Assembly (NCBI GenBank): GCA_027563935.2
Contig: CM050454.1
Span: forward strand, 8,460,001-8,524,000
Reading direction: 5' to 3'
Length of the DNA: 64,000 nucleotides
From: Costus lasius
Lineage: Eukaryota; Streptophyta; Magnoliopsida; Zingiberales; Costaceae
Shown here piece after piece: positions 1 through 12,200 of this stretch. The notes beneath the pieces are model-generated. The model was not told the origin of the DNA and made no database searches. It saw only the letters and a list, made by a program, of their open reading frames with translations. Made by a program: the position numbers and the translations under genes. Numbering within the stretch: position 1 is the first letter of the stretch; each line of letters begins with the position of its first letter.

Positions 1-413
1 CTACTATATAGTTTCACTTTGTGCATAAATCATCCGAGGCAGGAAAGGATTGGATAACTTTCTTGATTTAATTAAGATGAAAAAAGTGTGCAGGATTTTG
101 TAACCTTCCTTCCCCATGAGGAGAGAAGATAAGAAACCCAAAAACAATTAAACTTGGTCAAAGAAAAGTACCGCCTGGCTCACTAACTCCGCCTTGGCCC
201 CGCTACCATTCAGCGCTGCGTGCAGTCCTCTCAACGCCAACCAAACAACAACTAGAACAACGACACACACATTAAGCCGCCATTGCCATGGGCGCGAGCA
301 GCCATTAAAAGCGCGTCCCCGCGCGCGCCTCTCTGTCCACCAACCCTTCCCCCACTCACTATTGTGTTAGAGCAGCATCGAAACCGCCACCTCCGTATCC
401 GCCACTCCGAACC
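1..413 (+). promoter_or_regulatory. LCB2 upstream region and 5' leader
   Basis: This stretch precedes the first in-frame ATG of LCB2. It changes from AT-rich to C-rich sequence near 290-410, as plant 5' leaders often do. An A/T-rich motif (ccattaaaagc, about 302-312) could act as a TATA element, which is inference only. No coding sequence or repeat is seen. Confidence 0.4.
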
Positions 414-3400
414 ATGACGCCGCTGCTCACCGTCCCTCCGCTACCGCTGCCGCCAATCCCCCCTCTGGCGGTGCCGAGGGAGGTCCGCCGAATGGTGCGG
501 CTCACGTACCTCACCGCGATGACCACCCTCATCGGCTACGGGATCTTCTTCTTCTTTGGCTTCCTCCGCGACTTCTTCCGCAAGCTCCTAGACTGGTCCA
601 ACTCCGACGACCTCAAGGTGCCTCAGTTCCCTTCGTTCGCTCTCCCGGCGGTTCCTTCTTCTTGGTTTTACTGAAACGGATCCGGGTTTTATTTGGGTAC
701 AGGGTTACGCGCCCATATGCCCGGCGTTTGAGGATTTTTATACGCGCCGAATATACCACCGAATCCAGGTCCGCTCTAAATTCAGTAATTTATCTTTGTT
801 TTGTTTTCTCCGAATCAATTTTTTCTTGTTTATTCCTTTTTCGAATTTTTCTGCGATTTTCGTTGCTAGAATTAAATAGAAAATATCTTTTTTTTCTCAA
901 ACGGTTCAAATCTTAAACCGCGCATAAGCATCCGGAAGGATCCGACCCGCTCCGCTGATTATCCGTCGCAGCCATCGGCGGAGCACGCAGAAGTATCAGA
1001 AGAGAACAAGGAGACGAGGAAGACGAAAAGGAACGGAACTATGGAAAGGCGCGCTTGTCCCTCCTGGCAATATGGCTTGTTTGTCTTCATTCTCTTTGGT
1101 GGTCAGTGGGATCCGCAACTCATTTCCAATCAGATCGGTCCGCAAAAGGCCACATATGACATCAAAGCCCAATTTATAATGCTTTTTTTTAATTTTTTCC
1201 CATTGCGGTTTGAATCTTTCATTTCGCAATGCGCACGGAGGTAGTAGAAGAAATGCTTCAGCTGGTCAAAGGTTTAATTTTATTTTGATGTCATTGCGAT
1301 TGATCTAGGAAGAAGCGTTAGCTGGCGCTTAGCTTGTTCTTCTGCCAACTGGCGCAGGCTTCTTTTGGGAGAGGGAGTTTTGTTGGATCAAGTTGACTGT
1401 CATTTTGGTCATTGTTTAGAATTGGATTTTCTGAGACATGGTGGCGATCCAGCACGTTCCTTTGTGTGGAGACTGGAGAATCTCCATGATTTCGACGCAG
1501 GGCACTTTTTTATTTGCAATCTTTCTGTAAATTACTGTCTTTTAGTCGATAGACATCTTTCTCTCATAGTTTACTTTTGTCTGGAAGACGGATTAGGTTG
1601 AACTTTGAAGTAGTCAACTGAGGCTTAGGTTGTATCGGCCCTGTAACCAGAATGTTGTGCCCTAGTTCTTCGCCGAGAAGATAACAAAAGATTAGGCATT
1701 TGCAACTATTGGATAGGAAGGGTATGAACCGTGAGTAGGATAAATAAATACTGCATTGTTTAGGTGGTCAATAAATAGTGCTTGGCTGTCTCATTTATGC
1801 ACTGAAAAAGAAGCAATAGGAAAAGAATTGACTTGAATTATTGGTAGTTAGGTGGGTGATATGAAGTAGAAGAGTTTAGTTGCTCAGTCGTAGGACTTGA
1901 AAGTAGAAAATTTTAGTCGCAGCTGAAGCAAACATTTGGATCAGAAACTTGAACAATTTGATTCAGTGGATGATTTCTACTTGTTTACTTGATATGGCAG
2001 GATTGTTTCGGCCGGCCTATCGCCAGTGCACCGGATGCTTGGGTGGATGTGGTTGAGCGTTACTCGAATGACAATAACAAGACACTCCAGTATGTTTGCT
2101 ATGATCCAATTGATCCCTACCTAATCTTATTCAGTAAAAAGAATATTGTTCAGTTGTTTAGCTTATGGAGAGGCTGCAATTCTTAATCTTTCTTTGTACT
2201 GAAGATGTTAATGGTTGTGCATCCTTCCATGCATGCAGCCGGACCTCAAACACATCAAGATGCCTCAACCTCGGATCATACAATTACCTTGGTTTTGCAG
2301 CTGGAGATGAATACTGCACGCCTCGGGTCATTGAGACTCTCAAGAATTATGCCCCTACTACTTGCAGTTCTCGGGCAGATGCGGGTAGAAGAGCTATGCT
2401 TCTTCATTTTGTTGGTCTGTAAAAATGGAGATTAGTTTGGGCATAAGATATAAGCAATATTGCTTGACATGGCTACCAGGGACAACTAAGCTACACATTG
2501 AGCTTGAGGAATTGATTGCACGATTCGTTGGAAAGCCAGCGGCTATTATTTTTGGCATGGGATATGTAACAAACTCTTCTATTATTCCTGCTTTAGTCGG
2601 AGAGGTATGTGGACCTAAGCAAATTTATCATTTGTTATTTAATAAGGATACCTTTTTCTTTAATCTCAAATTGCATAGAGATAGCGAAACTTGTACGTGA
2701 TAAGATTTAAGATGAACCTTATCCTTCAAGCACATCTTAAGCCAAAAACAAAATGTTTTCTTCCCTATGTGAGTAAAACCTCAGCCAGCCACATGTCTGA
2801 TCAGTATTGGTGAAATTGTTATTTTAGCATTAAACTCTACATTTGGGGCTATGATGAGGGAGCTGTCTGACGGGCTAGAGGATAAAGGGGCCTTGTAACA
2901 TGATAAAATTTATGGTGATTTATAGCTCTCGAGATGTCTTTTGATAAGAATTCTAGTGGCCCTATTTTCCATGTGGCAAATTCACATGAGTCAGGTTGAT
3001 GAGCAAGAAATGGACTCATCAATGGTTTAGTTGACTTCTCGTCTCCTGCTCCTAAACAGGGAGGGCTTATCATTAGTGATTCTTTCAACCACAATTCAAT
3101 TGTCAGTGGTGCTCGAGCATCCGGTGCAACAGTACAAATTTTCCAACACAACCGTAAGCTCTAGCTTTTCCCTTGAGTATGTGATTGTGCTAGTGCTTAG
3201 CATACTTTAACAACTTATTTCTGACGACAGGACCTTCACATTTGGAAGAGGTGCTGAGAGAGCAGATAGTTAAGGGACAACCTGGGACAAGGAGACCATG
3301 GAGGAAGATAATGGTTATTGTTGAGGGAATATATAGCATGGAAGGGGAATTCTCTAAGTTGCCCGAGATAGTAGCCATCTGCAAGAAGTACAAGGTCTGA

Positions 3401-4488
3401 AAAACATCAGATCTTGATAATCTAATTCTCACCTAATTTTCCCTCCTGATAGTTATGGTTTTTTATATCAGCGATGCCATTTTTTTATCTCTAGGCATAC
3501 ATATACTTGGATGAAGCTCATAGCATAGGTGCAGTTGGCAAATCAGGCAGAGGTGTTTGTGAGCTCCTCGGAGTTGATCCAGCTGATGTTGATATCATGA
3601 TGGGAACTTTTACCAAGTCATTTGGGTCTTGTGGTGGCTACATTGCAGCATCAGAGGTTCTCTTATCGATTATGACTACGATGCCTTCTCTATATGTACT
3701 CACACTATACAATTGCACTTACCTCAGGAAATCATTCAGTATCTCAAGTACACTTGTCCTGCACATCTATACGCGACTTCCATGTCCCCACCTGCTGTTC
3801 AACAAGTTATATCTGCACTCAAGGTTGTTCTTGGAGACGATGGATCAAACAGAGGTAAGGGTGCTTGCTATACCAATCACTTTCACGACTTAGTGATCAA
3901 CTGAGTTGACCACGTACGATGTGTTTAAACCAGGAGCCAAGAAGCTTGCACAAATTCGTGAAAGCAGCAACTTCTTCCGGTCTGAGCTTAAGAAGATGGG
4001 TTTTGTTGTTCTTGGGGATAACGACTCGCCAGTCATGGCTATTATGCTGTATAATTTAGCTAAACTCCCTGCCTTTTCGCGTGAATGTTTAAGGCAGAAT
4101 GTAAGCATGTGGACAGTAACTGTGCTTTGGTTTTTCTCTTGCAATATTAGAGTCGAGAGTAGTTTATTGGATTGCATATTTTCTTAAAATCTGAAATTAT
4201 GCAGGTTGCGGTAGTGATTGTAGCATACCCAGCAACACCAGTTCTCCTTGCTAGAGCAAGAATTTGTATATCTGCTTCACATACCAGGGAAGACCTCATA
4301 AAAGGATTGAAGGTAGAATCAAATGCTCTCAAATCACTAATTAGTCTGTTTCATGATCTTGTAGCTTCATGTATCACTAATATTACTAATTCGCATCAAT
4401 TCTTCTTCAGGTTATTAGTGAAGTTGGTGGCCTTGTGGGAGCTAAGTGCTTACCTGCAGAGCCAGAGAAAGTAAAGAAGATGGATTGA
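414..4488 (+). CDS. LCB2: Serine palmitoyltransferase subunit LCB2, intact 12-exon gene
   Basis: LCB2 is the PLP-binding catalytic subunit of serine palmitoyltransferase. With LCB1 it condenses serine and palmitoyl-CoA to 3-ketosphinganine in the ER membrane, the first step of sphingolipid synthesis. Exons by homology and GT-AG sites: 414-617, 703-768, 2001-2089, 2239-2384, 2480-2604, 3060-3153, 3231-3394, 3495-3656, 3728-3854, 3934-4100, 4205-4312, 4411-4488. All phases join without a stop, giving 509 residues from 414, or 483 from the second in-frame ATG at 492. The second start matches the usual plant N-terminus (MVRLTYLTA), so the 26-residue proline-rich extension is optional. A hydrophobic segment at about residues 32-52 is the expected membrane anchor. 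The DEAH motif and the PLP lysine in [12 protein letters not shown] (K337, or K311 from the second ATG) are present, as is the PPAVQQ motif. Two usually conserved prolines differ ([13 protein letters not shown]). Alternatives are unlikely. Confidence 0.95.
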
Positions 4489-5973
4489 GAGAAACAGATG
4501 AATTCATCACAAAGAAAAGAAACACTTATTCACATGCATATTTATTGATTACCATTTTCATCAAAAATAGATTGTTTGTTTTGGCAAAGCCTTGTTCATA
4601 TAGTGATCACAAGTGCATTTTATTTCTCTGACTTGTGTTTATATAATTCTTTGTCGTCTTGTATGTAACTTGTGTGAATAATGAGTTTATAGATTCCTTT
4701 CAAAGTACATTGAACTCATTTGATCAGAAAATCTTTTGTGGGCCTTTTTATGATTCTTGCCCCCTCCCAGGTAACTATTCATAATGTTTCTTTAGCAGAA
4801 TTATCCAAATCTATACTCCGGAAAATGGTTACATTCTTTACTCCTTGACGCAGACTGCTTGCTCTCTAATTTCTTAGCCAGGTGTCCTCCAATCAGACGA
4901 GACTGAGACATCTGATACAGTGATGTGTCAAATGCTTTTGGATAGACGATCCTTTCAGAACCAAATCAATCAGGAAGGTTAGAAATTTATTTTGGACAGT
5001 CAATAAGCAATTGAAAATTTTGCATTTTCTGAAAGATACTTGATGATAATGAAATGAAATAAATTCGACGTCCAAATTAGACAGGCGGAAGCGGAAGCAT
5101 TAAAGTGTGAACTTGTTGCAGGCGATGCTTTAAGTACCAAAACAGTCACGAGGCTTGGAAAAGGATGGTTTGATTGGTACTAGTGAGATGGAAAGCGATA
5201 TATATACTGTTATTTATATAAGACTTTGAAAAAGTCAATAAAATGAGATTTGATCTATAGTACAAATTTACTATTGACACTATGATTTAGTACTAATGAA
5301 AGGCTACTGTATTAAAAAAAACCAAATATACAGTATTTATGGCTATTAATTTGGCTAGTGGTATTAATTAAAGTCTTCATGTTTGATCATTTATCCGTTG
5401 ACTTGTTTCCTGTATCATTTAAGTTGCTGCTCAATGGATTAATTAAATTGTAATTTGTCTAGTGATATTAATTGAAGTCTTAGTATTTCATAATTGCATT
5501 CTCATTCTATTGTACCTCCTTGATAAGTTGGGGTAGAGTCTCATCCGTATCTTGCTTGACTACCATAATGGCAAAGAAACTCTTTTGTTTCATCTTGTGC
5601 TCTATGAAGTGATTCTCAGAGTCAATATTTTTTTTTCTGCCATTTATCAATGCCTGTTCTTCACGGTTGTCTTTATTAGCTCTCAATGTGAACTTTCTTT
5701 TTCTTGTTTTCATTTATATAATGATAGTAGTGACTCTACTTAGGCCTATTAGAGCTGCGTTTGGGGCTGCTGGTCGCCCGCTTTTGCGGGTGCAGCCAGC
5801 TGATTCTAATCAAATCTGGATGTTTGGGGCAGCTGACCGCTGGGCGCACCAGCATTTACCTGCTGGCCAAAAGAAGTAGGCGATTGGATGATTATGGGAG
5901 AATCAGCCCGTGATGCTCTCTCTCTAGGTAGGGTTACAGAAAGTCATACATCTTTGGCTAAGTATGAATCTTA
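4489..5973. other. LCB2 3' flank and intergenic DNA
   Basis: The first 200 bases should hold the 3' UTR. AATAAT-like signals occur near 4676, but no poly(A) site can be fixed. A short GC-richer block at 5750-5880 has partly repeated words (gcgtttggggc, tgtttggggc) and may be a decayed MITE. No gene is supported. Confidence 0.5.
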
Positions 5974-6091
5974 GGCTATGTTCGGTTGGATGGACTCCAT
6001 CATGGAAAGGATAATGAATCTGGATAAAAAGTTATCCAGATTCATTGCATTTTTCATCCTTTTCACGGTGGATTCCCTCCAACTGAATAAC
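5974..6091. mobile_element. Small fold-back MITE
   Basis: The left half (GGCTATGTTCGGTTGGA, then GGATAATGAATCTGGATAA) is inverted in the right half (TTATCCAGATTCATTGCAT, then CCTCCAACTGAATAAC), with about 4 bases at the tip. This makes a near-perfect hairpin. The left end follows a TTA, as in Tourist-type elements, but the right-hand copy of TTA is not clear. Confidence 0.7.
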
Positions 6092-8009
6092 TCTGCTAGC
6101 ATTGCTTTAAGATCCAAAGATGAATAACTCTGATATGATTCTATCTAAGATTCTTTGGCAAGGTTACTGGCAGAAATTTTTCTCTAATTTATGTAATATT
6201 TTAAAGAGAAATTTTTATGTAATTTGAAAAATCATTGAGATGTCTATATTTTAGACACATATAGCACGTGCTTGAAATTAATAGTAGACCTATTTATATT
6301 TTTGCTCAGTAAATTTATTCTTTTATTTCTTATATAATTATATTTTAGATATGTTGATAAAAGTTTATAGTTAGGTAAAATAAAATTATTAAATAATTAA
6401 TATGTGCAAGCATTAATTGCAAAGCATAAAAGCAAATGGATGCATTAATAATTTAATATGACAATGTACACATGAGATTTTTTTTAAAAAAAAACAAAAT
6501 TTCTGAAAAAAAAATGACAATCCATACGGCATGCCCAAAAATCAAAGAATTACTTTTGAAACCCTATAAAGTTCCCAAAATTATATATATGACAGGCATT
6601 ATGGATTTTTAGGAAAAAAAATAAGCCGATGAATGCAATAATTCAATTGGACCCGGTTTGATTTTTCTAGGGAAGAACTACGAAAGTGGACGCGCCAACA
6701 ACTCTCACGTTAAAGTTCAGCCAACAATTTTGCCACTGGGTGTAGCTTAGCGGTGCAATTAAAGTCCACGTCAAGTCAAATTATAACCTTAAGTTCACGA
6801 GCCTTGATGGTTGACATTTTGTTGTTGAAGTATTTGATGATCAATGACGTTGACAATCATAAATTGCATGCCGTTCCTAGTCTCGATCGGACCAAATCTC
6901 TTTCTGTAGCATTATGACGACTCTCTATCTCCTTTGCCCTTTTTATTAATGCTTCATTTACTGGGGCAGTTGGGTCAGCCACGTTGACTTGCATAATTAG
7001 CCACTTAAATATATTTATCCTCCTAGAAATGATTTAGCCATATCTCTATTTGATGCTCTAAGTCAATGTTTACGTAAACTATAAGCTATAAAGTGTTAGT
7101 CGTTCAATTTAACACACTCAATCTATTAACGCTTCTTATTCTAGTTCACATGTACAATTCATTTTTCTTTTTCTTTTTAATACAAGCAAAGATATTTATC
7201 CGTTGAATTAAATGATTTTTTTTTCTTTGATGTACGAAAGTTAAGTAATAATTTTTTGTTGATGTCTCGAAGTTAAATAATGAGAGCGAAATTTGACTCT
7301 AATGCCCTGTTTATCTGGAGGGAAAGGGGAGGAAAAAGATGAAATTTATTTTTTTTTTCCTTTGTTTACTAAGGCGGACGGACAGATGGAAAACACCTAT
7401 GTTTTCCCTCGATTTTGGATCCACCCGATTTGGGCGGATTGTTACAGTAACACTTGCGCATCTCGCCAGTGATGCATCTAGCCTCGCCTTGCCACACTCA
7501 CCTCGTCGACGAGCGTCACTGATCTCGCCAATGACAAATCTAGCCTCATCGACCTCACTAACAACGGATCCAATCTCGCCTCACTGACCTCGTCAACTTT
7601 GTAGACCTCACTTACTTGTGCCTTGCTCACTTGCCGACCTCGTCGTGCTACCGCTGGCCCGTTGCCTCCCTCTCCTCTCTCTATTTTAGACACAATATGT
7701 GAAAATCATATGTCTACTCCTCCCTTTCTCTTTCTATTTTTCTTTCCTTCCCTCATTCTTTCTATTTGAAAAAACTTTGTTATTAATAACTCAACACTTC
7801 TACTAAAGAGCATTTAACTCACTTTATGTTTTTTTTAAAAAAAAAAAAAATATCCGCGACAAGGTACTTGCCAAGGATTCTTAGGAAGACATGCAACTAT
7901 TAACCTGCTATAATGCTGAATCTTAAAGCAACATAGATATATCATTTAGTTTAAGATTCATAATTTTAAAAAGATAAACAGTGTACATGTCTTCTGCCTA
8001 AGATTATAA
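6092..8009. other. AT-rich intergenic DNA with a truncated Harbinger-type end
   Basis: This is mostly AT-rich sequence without a supportable gene. From about 7304 it reads GCCCTGTTTATC followed by purine-rich bases, and then a subterminal motif near 7415-7440 (GGATCCACCCGATTTGGGCG). Both resemble the Harbinger elements at 11148, 16911 and 19016. No matching right terminus was found, so this looks like a truncated copy. The small open frames at 7339-7693 are low-complexity and not genes. Confidence 0.45.
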
Positions 8010-8453
8010 GGGCCTGTTTGGCTCTATTTTAAAGTTGCTTTTTAAGTTTTAAGTAATTTTTTAATATAAAATAGTTAAAAAAGTATTTGATAATGTAAAG
8101 CAAAAATAAAAAAATTAATAAAAAAGTAAAAATTGAAAAAGCTATAATTTAATTTTTCTTTTTTTTTTCTACTTTTTATAAAAAATAATACGCATGGTTA
8201 AAATTTTAAATATTATTATCTTAAATAATTTAAAATTTTTATAATAAAAAAATAAAATATATTATTATTTTAAATAATTTAAAATAATAAATTAAATAAT
8301 TTAAAATAATTTAAAATAATAAATTAAATAATTTAAAATAATATGTATATATTATTTTAAAATTTTGATAATAGTTAAAAAATTATATTTTATAATTTTT
8401 AATAGTACAGCACAGTAAATATATCACAGTTGAGTAATAGGGCCAAACAAACC
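8010..8453. mobile_element. Tourist-like MITE, 444 bp, TAA target duplication
   Basis: The left end GGGCCTGTTTGGCTCTATT and the right end AATAGGGCCAAACAAACC are imperfect inverted repeats. TAA flanks both sides (8007-8009 and 8454-8456). The interior is highly AT-rich and non-coding. A diverged relative without clear ends lies at about 62592-62950. Confidence 0.8.
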
Positions 8454-9118
8454 TAAGTAAATACCTCATCTAAAAATTTTTCTCGTTGTATTGAGCTAAA
8501 ATTATGAGCTCATAAGGGTAGTACATAAAGTCTCTTGCCCATCAGCTTTTTAATTATTTTTTAAAAATAGTTAAAATAATAATTTAACCTGCAGGAAATT
8601 TTCAAACTAAAATATGGGAGAAATTTGATTTTTTTTCTCAAAATAAAAACATTTTGGATGAATAAAAAAATTAAAATAAATATATATATGTTTTGTCCTC
8701 CGGGTTTGGACTTCTGATCGTGGTTCCACAAAAGATGGGCCTCATTGTTGGCCCAAACAACGAAAGCGGTTATTTTATTTTATTTTTTTTTGTGTTGGTT
8801 TAATGGTTTCAAGAGGATGCACAAAAGCAAGAATTCAAGAAAATAGAAAAATATCCTCAACACGACCCATGCCTAAAATGACCTAGGCATGGGCTTCATT
8901 CACCATTTAGTGAGCAGCATTGAGTGCGCATCTCGATGCTACTCACGGCGTTTGCTGTCTGTATACTTCGATTAAGGTTCAAAAATTCAACAATGGCAAG
9001 CAAAATTCGACAATAAGTATAAATATAAAAATTAATAAAAAAATAAATAAATAAATAAATTTATTCGAATTTATATTAAAATATTTATCACTATTTCTAT
9101 TGATTTATACAAAACAAG
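8454..9118. other. AT-rich intergenic DNA
   Basis: This is mostly AT-rich sequence with homopolymer runs. A partial palindrome, CCATGCCTAAAATGACCTAGGCATGG, spans about 8867-8892 (described by its arms CCATGCCTA and TAGGCATGG). No gene is seen. Confidence 0.4.
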
Positions 9119-9365
9119 TTTACAAGTTCAATGATAAATGATAAAGTTCGACGATAAAATTGTAACTTCCAAAAAAAGTTTAATGATAAAATCGTAAGTT
9201 CCAAAAAAAGTTCGACGATAAAATCGTAAGCTCCAAAAAAAGTTTGACAATAAAATCATAAGTTTCAAAAAAGTTCAACGATATATGATAAAATTCGACA
9301 ATAAAATCATAAGTTTTAGAAAAAATTCAATGATATCTAGAAAAAATTTGATGATAAAATTATTA
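9119..9365. repeat. Tandem array of ~33-35-bp units
   Basis: The unit is roughly AAGTTCGACGATAAAATCG followed by TAAGTTCCAAAAA. It recurs about six to seven times with substitutions and small indels, decaying towards 9360. It is non-coding. A nearby phrase (TGCCTAAAA at about 8872 and 9432) occurs on both sides, so the array may be internal to an undefined element. Confidence 0.75.
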
Positions 9366-10100
9366 TCAAATTTATTTTTTTATCGAACTTTATTGTTTAT
9401 TGTTGAACTAGCACATGTCTAAAACGGCCCGTGCCTAAAAACCAGAGGACGAGCGCATTGCGATCGGGATTCCTCGGCTTGATTGGTGGTGTCTGCGCTC
9501 GATCATATTTCCTGGTAATCGCTGCCCTGATCCTCGTAACTACGATAGATTTGGTATCTATGTTTATTTGTTCTTTTTTCTTTTTGTGAATTTCTCTTTA
9601 ATCTTTTGGCCTCGATCTAGGATTCCTGTTTGTTCTGCATTCCTCTTTTTCTGACATTGAAATGCCTGATCTCTTTGAATTTTGATCTGAAACTGTTATC
9701 AGATCTATTTAGTAGCTCAATTGTGGCGGGCTCTGATTGTTTCTCCGCGTTAATCCGAGAACGATTATGATTTCGTGACGATGTAGCGCTCGGCTGTGAT
9801 AGTTTTCTCCATCGTTTAAAAGTTCTTGGCTACCATCGCAGTCATTGTGAAAGCGAGCCTTTTAAAACCATTTTTCATTTTTTTTTCCTGATAATAGTAT
9901 GCCAATCTCGTTTCTGTATCTCCTTTCGCTTATTCAGTTGGGATTTAGTCGCATCTCTTGGTTCTTGTGCATTTGATGAAAATCAGAGACAAAAAAAGAA
10001 TTGGTTGCAGAGGTCTGGAAGAATATTAGGTTTTGTCTTGTTTATCCATATTTACCAATGTGTTCCAAGATTGGGAATGTCAAGAATTGACAAGAGTTGA
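9366..10100. other. Leader-intron-like DNA without a gene
   Basis: Bases 9450-10010 have the T-rich, moderately GC composition and exon-like islands typical of a plant 5' UTR with its first intron (for example GATCTAGGATTCCTG, then GCGGGCTCTGATTG). No coding exon follows before hAT-type repeats begin at about 10105. It may be a promoter and leader orphaned by transposon insertion, or a remnant of another repeat. Confidence 0.3.
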
Positions 10101-10539
10101 GGCTGGCAATTCGGGTCAGCAGGTCATAAATGGGTCGTGTCAGCTGTGACCCGTGACCCGATTAGGCTAATCCAAACACGATCTGTTTAATTAATTGAGT
10201 TAAAATGTGTAACCCAAACATGACACGAGATTAACCAAGTCAACCCGACACGATCCGAATAACCCGTTTATTAAATGGGTCATATATTAACCTGAATACT
10301 AACACGACCCGTATAACCTATTTAGTAATTGGGTCATTTATTAACCCGACTCAACACGACCCAATTATAACCAAATCACAATTCACAATTACACCAATAT
10401 CACAAATATAACAAAAATTCATAAATATATCTAACCAAATTACAAATAACATCATAAATACAATATAACCAACTAAATTACAAATATAACCAACCAAATT
10501 ACCCAAATTACCCAACTTTGCATGAATAAAGAGAGCTGC

Positions 10540-10935
10540 CTTATTAGTTAATGCGCATGTCAAGATCCTCATAATGCTGATAGCAAAACAAAATCTCAAA
10601 TAACATGGCTTGATTTTTGATGCACCACCAGCACACCATTGCATTAAGCGAGAACAGAAATATTACACGGCAAGAAGATATGCATTGAGCCAAACATCCA
10701 TCATCTACATGACAACGAAGGGAGTACTCAAAACTCTCAAAGATGACGCTCCTGTTCCCTTCGCTTCTGATGCCGCTGTTTTCCTCCACAGCCTCTTCCA
10801 ATCTCCCCATGGCCCTGTAGCTGCTGTAGTAGCTGCTCGGGAAAAGAAAGTTGGGAGGCAAAAAAAAATCCGATCTATTAGGTTTTGAGAAACCCTAAAG
10901 GGGAAAGGGGGTTGAAGAGGTGGAGGGACTCACGC
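10540..10935 (-). pseudogene. Unrecognised gene-like fragment
   Basis: Read on the minus strand, a leader-like segment with AAACCCTAA-type words (about 10880-10900) is followed by an ATG at about 10811. The frame begins MGRLEEAVEE and continues to about 10544, ending in a hydrophobic, cysteine-rich stretch. I do not recognise a family. It sits inside the presumed hAT-like element and could be captured host sequence. Frames on the + strand in the purine-rich 10885-11160 segment are composition artefacts. Confidence 0.25.
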
Positions 10936-11699
10936 TCAATCGGGGAGTACGGGGCGCTGGTTGGCGAGGATGGGGAGCGGGGGGAGAACACTGTGGAGCA
11001 GAAGGATGGCGGGGAACGGGAGATGGTGATGCTGCGGGAGACCGGAAAGGCGCTGGCAGTGGCGGCGGTGGGGGAGGAGGAGGAAGGGCAAAAGGACGTG
11101 TGGTGGAGGCGACGGGAAAGAAGTTGAATCGGCTGAGAGGAGATTTAGGCTGTGAATACTAAGAAGGATGGATTTTTAAGTGGATGAAAAATTTAGATGG
11201 AAGGATATTTAGATGGATGAAAAATATGGATGGAAAATTCTTTCTTGCGTTTACTGAAAAGGATGGAAAATAAGATAGATTTTATATATTATGTAATATT
11301 TTTTACTTAAATATTATTAAATACTTATAAATAATTATATACTATTAAATATTATTTAAAATATAATATATTATTAAAAATATAATTAAAAAATATAAAT
11401 AAATAAGTTTCTATTATTTTTCCCATCGCAAGGTGTATCGAAGTCGAAAATGTGCCACTGATCTTTATTAAATAATTCTTTGTATGCTTTCACAATCCAC
11501 TGACCAATTTATTATGGTTAGTTGCTTCTTTGTATGCTTTCAGTAAGCTCCAGAAAATGTAAATAAGAAGGTCACAATTCAGTACTTCAACACAGTACTT
11601 ATCAAATTTATCCACATTGAGCTACAACAAATAAAATTGATACCATCAACATTACATTAGTACCAAAGCATTGAGCTGCAACAATTTACTAATGTGATA

Positions 11700-12200
11700 T
11701 AGGCCTGGCAAAAAATTATACGACCCGCCAACACGACACGAGTTTTCGCGGGTTTGGGTTTAACATAATCGTGTTTCGTGTCATTATCGTGTCGACCCGT
11801 TTATGACACGCTAAAATTCGTGTCGTGTCGTGTCGTGTCGCGGGTTGACCCGTCTAACCCATATATAATATATATTATATAAAATTAATAATTTATAGAT
11901 AATTTTAATATAGTGAGTTAAACAGGTTATTCATGTCGTGTCGTGTTGTGTCATCTAATAACTTTATATTATAAATCGTGTCAATCGTGCCGTGTCATGT
12001 CGTGTTATGTGACACGACCTATTTATTAAACATGTTAATCGTGTCGTGTCGTGTCACCTGTGAAATAAGCGGGTTGTGTCTGTGTTTCGTATATTGACAC
12101 GTATACATAAACGGGTCGTGTTCGTGTCAAGCACAATCGTGTCACGTGTCAAGTATGACACGACACGTTATGACACGCGAAACACGAATTGCCACCCCTA
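11700..12200. mobile_element. hAT MITE, 501 bp, perfect 8-bp target duplication
   Basis: ATGTGATA is present immediately on both sides (11692-11699 and 12201-12208). The termini are TAGGCCTGGCAA and TTGCCACCCCTA, imperfect inverted repeats. The interior is filled with CGTGTCGTGTCGTG and CACGACACG words in both orientations and has no coding sequence. It needs a hAT transposase in trans. Confidence 0.92.

Noticed and set aside
9119..9365. CRISPR-like regular repeats
   Set aside because: Units are directly adjacent with no unique spacers and the genome is a plant; this is an ordinary tandem array.
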